Source: a virus. From it: DNA of 60,673 bases. Where the stretch lies: positions 1 through 60,673 of IMG/VR virus record IMGVR_UViG_3300036985_000346, one strand, 5' to 3'. The notes under the pieces were generated by a model. The model was not told the origin of the DNA. It saw only the letters and a list, made by a program, of their open reading frames with translations, and did not search any database. This document shows, piece by piece, positions 57,621 to 60,673 of the stretch. The position numbers and the translations under genes are program-made. The number at the start of each line of letters is the position of its first letter. The stretch's first letter is position 1.

Positions 57621-59087
57621 TTATTGACCTCCGCGCAGGATTGCGTCAGCCTGTGAGCGAATATTTGCTGGTGCAGCCGCTGCTGCTGCCGCTGGCACTT
57701 GTGCTTGGTTAGTTGGAATTTGAGAAACAAGTTGCTGTCGCTTGTCTTCTGCAATCTGTTCTGGTGAGCGATACTTTTTCGACACATCTCCAATGATGCG
57801 CTGTGAAAAGTCATTGAATGTCTCGCCAGGCTTTGTTGCATAGTCGCCAGCAACAAATGTGTTCTTGGCACGTGTGAGTGTGCCGTTGTTCTGAGCAAGC
57901 CAATCGGTCTTGGCATTGTTAATGGATGCGTCAACATCTTGCAACTTGGCCATCCCTCGCAAGAAGCTAGACAAGTCACCAGCGGATGCATTGTCGCTTG
58001 GGAAGCCTTTCAGGGCCATTGCAATGTCTTTGTCGGTGGCTGGGCCTGGTGGCAATGACTTGATGGCCGCTGTATTGCGAAGGCGTGTGTATTCTTGACG
58101 CAGTTGCGTCATACCACCTTGGAAACCTGCGCCCTTTTTCAAGAAGTCTGAGGCGCTTGAGAACACACCATAACCACCACCAGCCTCATCTAGGCGTTTG
58201 GCCAAGTCATTGAACTGTTCAGCTGATTGCTTGGATGTCGCAGATAAAGTTGCAGACTCATTAATCAGTTTGCGAGTGTCTGCTGGAATTTCATTCAGAT
58301 TCTTTTGGATGCTGGACATCTTCTCGGCCACGGTTGCTGCTGTGGTCTGTTTGTCCAGATTGAGCTTTGCAGCGCGGTCATTGATCTGACTTTGCAGATT
58401 CTTGACGTTCCAGTTTTTCTCAGTAAGGCCAGCCTGCTGCAAACGCTCTGCAAATTGTGATTCGATGGCTTTGATCTCTGCCTCTGATTTGGCTTTTGCT
58501 GCCTTGGCCTGTGCTTCAGTCAAAACAGATGGCTGCAACTCCTCTGTCCTGCGTTCGCCACCTATCTTTATTGCGCTTTCGATAATCTTGTCACCGCCTG
58601 GCATTTGAGAGATTGTGAATCCGAAGTAGTCCTCGGTGGCTTTTGGGTTTTCCTTGGCCACATCGCGCCATGTTTCCAAAAACTTTGCGCCAGCTTCATC
58701 GCCTGAGTTGCGTTTGCCTTCAATCTGTTGATTAAGCAGGCTAATGGCGATCTCTGGCTTTCCAGACTTAAATGCTGAAAATACTTGTCCAGATTGTTGC
58801 AAAGCGTTTTGCTGACGCTCTCCTGACAACATGCCAAAACTTTCACGCACAGATTTAGCCTGAGTCTCAGGTAAAAGCATAGAGAGGTTGGCATAGTCGG
58901 CTGCTGTCGCACCAGGCTGACGCAGTTTTGTGAATCCTTCTTGGATCAACTTTTGGTTAGCCAATTGTTGTTGCTGCTGCTCTTGCTTGAGACGTGCCTC
59001 TTGAACACTTGCGCCAGTTTGGAATGCGCCCAAAAAGGCTTGTGTTGGGTCAGCGATTTGAACTCCATAATCAATTGGTGCTGGCAT
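57621..59087 (-). CDS. Ejection protein, P22 gp20-position, copy B
   Basis: 488 residues, helical and Gln/Ala/Lys-rich, with PAPIDYGVQIADPTQAFLGA at the start. Weak motif sharing with 27288-28715 (RQQNALQQSGQVFSAFKSG-type stretch). The same slot and size suggest the same role. Confidence 0.65.
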   Translation of the reverse strand: MPAPIDYGVQIADPTQAFLGAFQTGASVQEARLKQEQQQQQLANQKLIQEGFTKLRQPGATAADYANLSMLLPETQAKSVRESFGMLSGERQQNALQQSGQVFSAFKSGKPEIAISLLNQQIEGKRNSGDEAGAKFLETWRDVAKENPKATEDYFGFTISQMPGGDKIIESAIKIGGERRTEELQPSVLTEAQAKAAKAKSEAEIKAIESQFAERLQQAGLTEKNWNVKNLQSQINDRAAKLNLDKQTTAATVAEKMSSIQKNLNEIPADTRKLINESATLSATSKQSAEQFNDLAKRLDEAGGGYGVFSSASDFLKKGAGFQGGMTQLRQEYTRLRNTAAIKSLPPGPATDKDIAMALKGFPSDNASAGDLSSFLRGMAKLQDVDASINNAKTDWLAQNNGTLTRAKNTFVAGDYATKPGETFNDFSQRIIGDVSKKYRSPEQIAEDKRQQLVSQIPTNQAQVPAAAAAAAPANIRSQADAILRGGQ

Positions 59088-59734
59088 CAGAATTTCCCTC
59101 CTAAGCCACTAAATAAACCAAGACCACCAGAGATTGCTGATGGAATTGCAGCGAATGCTTTGCCTTGGGCGATCTCAGCGCCAGCTTGTGCTGCACCTTG
59201 TTGTCCGAGTAGGTTGGCCACATTCACGCCTGTTTGTTGACCAGCAGCTCCAACACCAGCAGCAGACTGCTGTCCTAGTGCTGTCATGCCACCAAGTCGA
59301 CCATATTGCTGGTCAATCAGGCTTGAGAGCAATGCAGGACGAAACTGAGCCAGTGCGCCTTGGATGTTTCCACCACGCAGGCCACCAGTAGCCGATGCAC
59401 GCTGGAGCAATGCTTCCTCACCTTGGCCAGCAAGTGCTTGGAATGTCTCACCACCTTTAATGCGATCGATAGCCGCACGTTCTGCCTCTGGCCCTTTTAG
59501 GCCAAGGAATGCTTGCTGTGCTTCGAGTGCTGGTGCTCCAGCAGAAACGTAAGGTTGAAGCAATTTTTGAACTGCATCAAACTGCCTGCGCTGTTCTTCA
59601 ATGCCTGCTTGCGCAGAACCTGCTTGAATCGCAGCCGCATCTCCAGCAGCATCTGCTTGGGCCATGCCAGAGATAAGTGTGGCACCACCAACGGCAATGC
59701 CTGCTAGTGCTGCTCCTGATAATCCAAATGTCAT
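59087..59734 (-). CDS. Ejection / DNA-transfer protein, P22 gp7-position, copy B
   Basis: 215 residues with EEQRRQFDAVQKLLQPYVSA and LLQRASATGGLRGGNIQGAL, clearly homologous to 28726-29445. The N-terminus is a hydrophobic Gly/Ala segment. Confidence 0.7.
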   Translation of the reverse strand: MTFGLSGAALAGIAVGGATLISGMAQADAAGDAAAIQAGSAQAGIEEQRRQFDAVQKLLQPYVSAGAPALEAQQAFLGLKGPEAERAAIDRIKGGETFQALAGQGEEALLQRASATGGLRGGNIQGALAQFRPALLSSLIDQQYGRLGGMTALGQQSAAGVGAAGQQTGVNVANLLGQQGAAQAGAEIAQGKAFAAIPSAISGGLGLFSGLGGKF

Positions 59735-60189
59735 TTTGATTCCTCCAATTGCGCTGTCTTTGCAGTTTCAAGAGCTATTGCTGGCGCTGGAATAGTGAAC
59801 ATATCCCACAGCGCTTGTGGGTCTTGCTCGTTGCTTGGGTTTGCGTGAAATGTGGTGACTTCGACTTCTGTCAAAGCAATGCCAGCACGCTTGGTGCCGA
59901 TCTTTGAGACGCTCATGTCGCCTGCTTTAAGGGTGCGCGGGCCGTTGTCTGTGCTGACAATCAGCTCGCCTTTGCGCACCAAGAAGAATGATTCCTCTTT
60001 GTGAACTGCGCCAGTCAGGACTGTGCCTGCTGGGATGTGCATGGTGCGAGCGTACAAGCCATTGCAGAAGTCGTGATCGACAGGCATGTCCACCTGAGGC
60101 AGCTTGAGCAGCTCGGCCTCTAGGCGATAGATTGGCAGGTGCTCGGCTGGCACGCCAGCTTTGACTTCCTGAACCGCAACATGACTCAT
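59731..60189 (-). CDS. Cupin-like protein, 152 aa, copy B only
   Basis: TMHIPAGTVLTGAVHKEESF, then FLVRKGELIVSTDNGPRTLK and AGDMSVSKIGTKRAGIALTE form the two cupin motifs with a His and Glu pair. RBS AGGAG is 7-8 bases before the ATG. Similar cupin-fold proteins occur in several phages near tail genes, without known function. It replaces the 149-aa helical protein of copy A. Confidence 0.68.
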   Translation of the reverse strand: MSHVAVQEVKAGVPAEHLPIYRLEAELLKLPQVDMPVDHDFCNGLYARTMHIPAGTVLTGAVHKEESFFLVRKGELIVSTDNGPRTLKAGDMSVSKIGTKRAGIALTEVEVTTFHANPSNEQDPQALWDMFTIPAPAIALETAKTAQLEESK

Positions 60190-60273
60190 CGATAACTCCT
60201 GTGCAGGGGCTTGTGAGCTACTGGCGGCTCGAACGGCTCAGTGCTGACTATTTTCCCACATTTTGACATTTGG

Positions 60274-60673
60274 TCAATCTTCCATTTCAAATTCACGTTC
60301 TTCCCATGCCTGGCAGACGCGCAGATCGTGGCAGATGAACTCGAATTTGGTGCAGTAGCCACGAAAACCGGCATCGGTGTCCCAGTCATTGCGGGGGATG
60401 CGCTCCATCTTTGCCTGTGTCATGGTGCTGTTGTCGTAGTACTCGCAGTTCGAGCAGCGACGACGACGAGACTCTTTTTCATCCACTTGCATGGCCTTGC
60501 CCACAGCTATCCAGTAGGTCTTGTTGGCCGTTGGTTCGTTGCTTGGGTTCTCAGGGCCAAGCATCCAGTCGTCGATGGCGATCTGGGTGTTCTTCTTGTT
60601 TTCGGCTGTGCTGATGAATTCTTCCTCCATCGGCAAGCCCATAAAGCCCTTGGGCATCATCATGAATTTGTCC
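60274..60673 (-). CDS. Conserved cysteine-cluster protein, copy B, cut at the window edge
   Basis: Homologue of 29966-30367 with the same cysteine pattern (RRRRCSNCEYY, GYCTKFEFICHD). The initial Met codon lies just outside the window; an internal ATG is not needed to explain it. Confidence 0.65.
   Translation of the reverse strand, partial: DKFMMMPKGFMGLPMEEEFISTAENKKNTQIAIDDWMLGPENPSNEPTANKTYWIAVGKAMQVDEKESRRRRCSNCEYYDNSTMTQAKMERIPRNDWDTDAGFRGYCTKFEFICHDLRVCQAWEEREFEMED

Larger units (their letters stand above)
33179..60673. other. Genome copy B, related podovirus unit, incomplete
   Basis: Copy B repeats the gene order of copy A from the HNH gene to the conserved gene that precedes the ejection block. 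Sequence divergence ranges from near identity (portal, terminase, Sak4) to complete replacement (regulator, origin, lysis genes, tailspike body). The window ends before the gp10-like and needle genes of this copy would appear. Confidence 0.8.

Noticed and set aside
60547-60673. A second 127-bp assembly node at the right end
   Set aside because: The last bases match copy A perfectly for only about 36 bp before a mismatch, so the end is not an exact long repeat of any other part of the window.

Overview
The window holds two related but clearly different podovirus genomes lying head to tail. Copy A covers 1-33178 and copy B covers 33179-60673. Bases 1-127 are identical to 33179-33305 and the match stops exactly at the 128th base, so copy A closes on itself as a circle of about 33.2 kb. 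Copy B stops about 2.8 kb short of closing, one codon before the start of a conserved gene. The simplest reading is a metagenome contig in which an assembler walked round one circular phage and then stepped into a co-occurring relative through a shared 127-mer. A true double genome is not excluded by sequence alone.

Both phages are tailed phages with a P22-type virion. The late gene order matches P22: small and large terminase, portal, scaffold, P22-like coat, gp4-like and gp10-like tail factors, a candidate needle, three gp7/gp20/gp16-like ejection proteins, and a tailspike with a P22-style head-binding domain. I see no integrase, no DNA or RNA polymerase and no tRNA, so I infer a lytic phage that depends on host replication and transcription. 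A Burkholderiales-type freshwater host is a guess from protein flavour and codon style only.

Each genome has two transcription arms. The rightward early arm (A 12317-19409; B 44487-52045) encodes Sak4-like recombinase, a DUF669 protein, a PD-(D/E)XK exonuclease, a C5 methyltransferase locus, an SF2 helicase, a VRR-NUC nuclease and many small proteins joined by ATGA overlaps. The leftward arm runs from a small HTH gene through primase-helicase, a candidate origin, packaging, head, tail and lysis genes. The arms diverge at A 12195-12316 and B 44366-44486, and converge at A about 19400 and B 52046-52084.

The most interesting locus is the methyltransferase of copy A. Two convincing protein-like sequences run through the same DNA in different frames for nearly the whole gene. 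One 12-G tract breaks both, and the same one-base change (or a -1 ribosomal slip) repairs both. Copy B keeps only a short in-frame remnant whose ends confirm the repaired frames.

Other notable signals are an origin plus primase C-terminus exchanged as a unit, an HTH regulator plus promoter exchanged as a unit next to an unchanged structured early mRNA leader, a conserved 25-residue gene packed between portal and scaffold, and an HNH gene inserted between holin and endolysin in copy A only.
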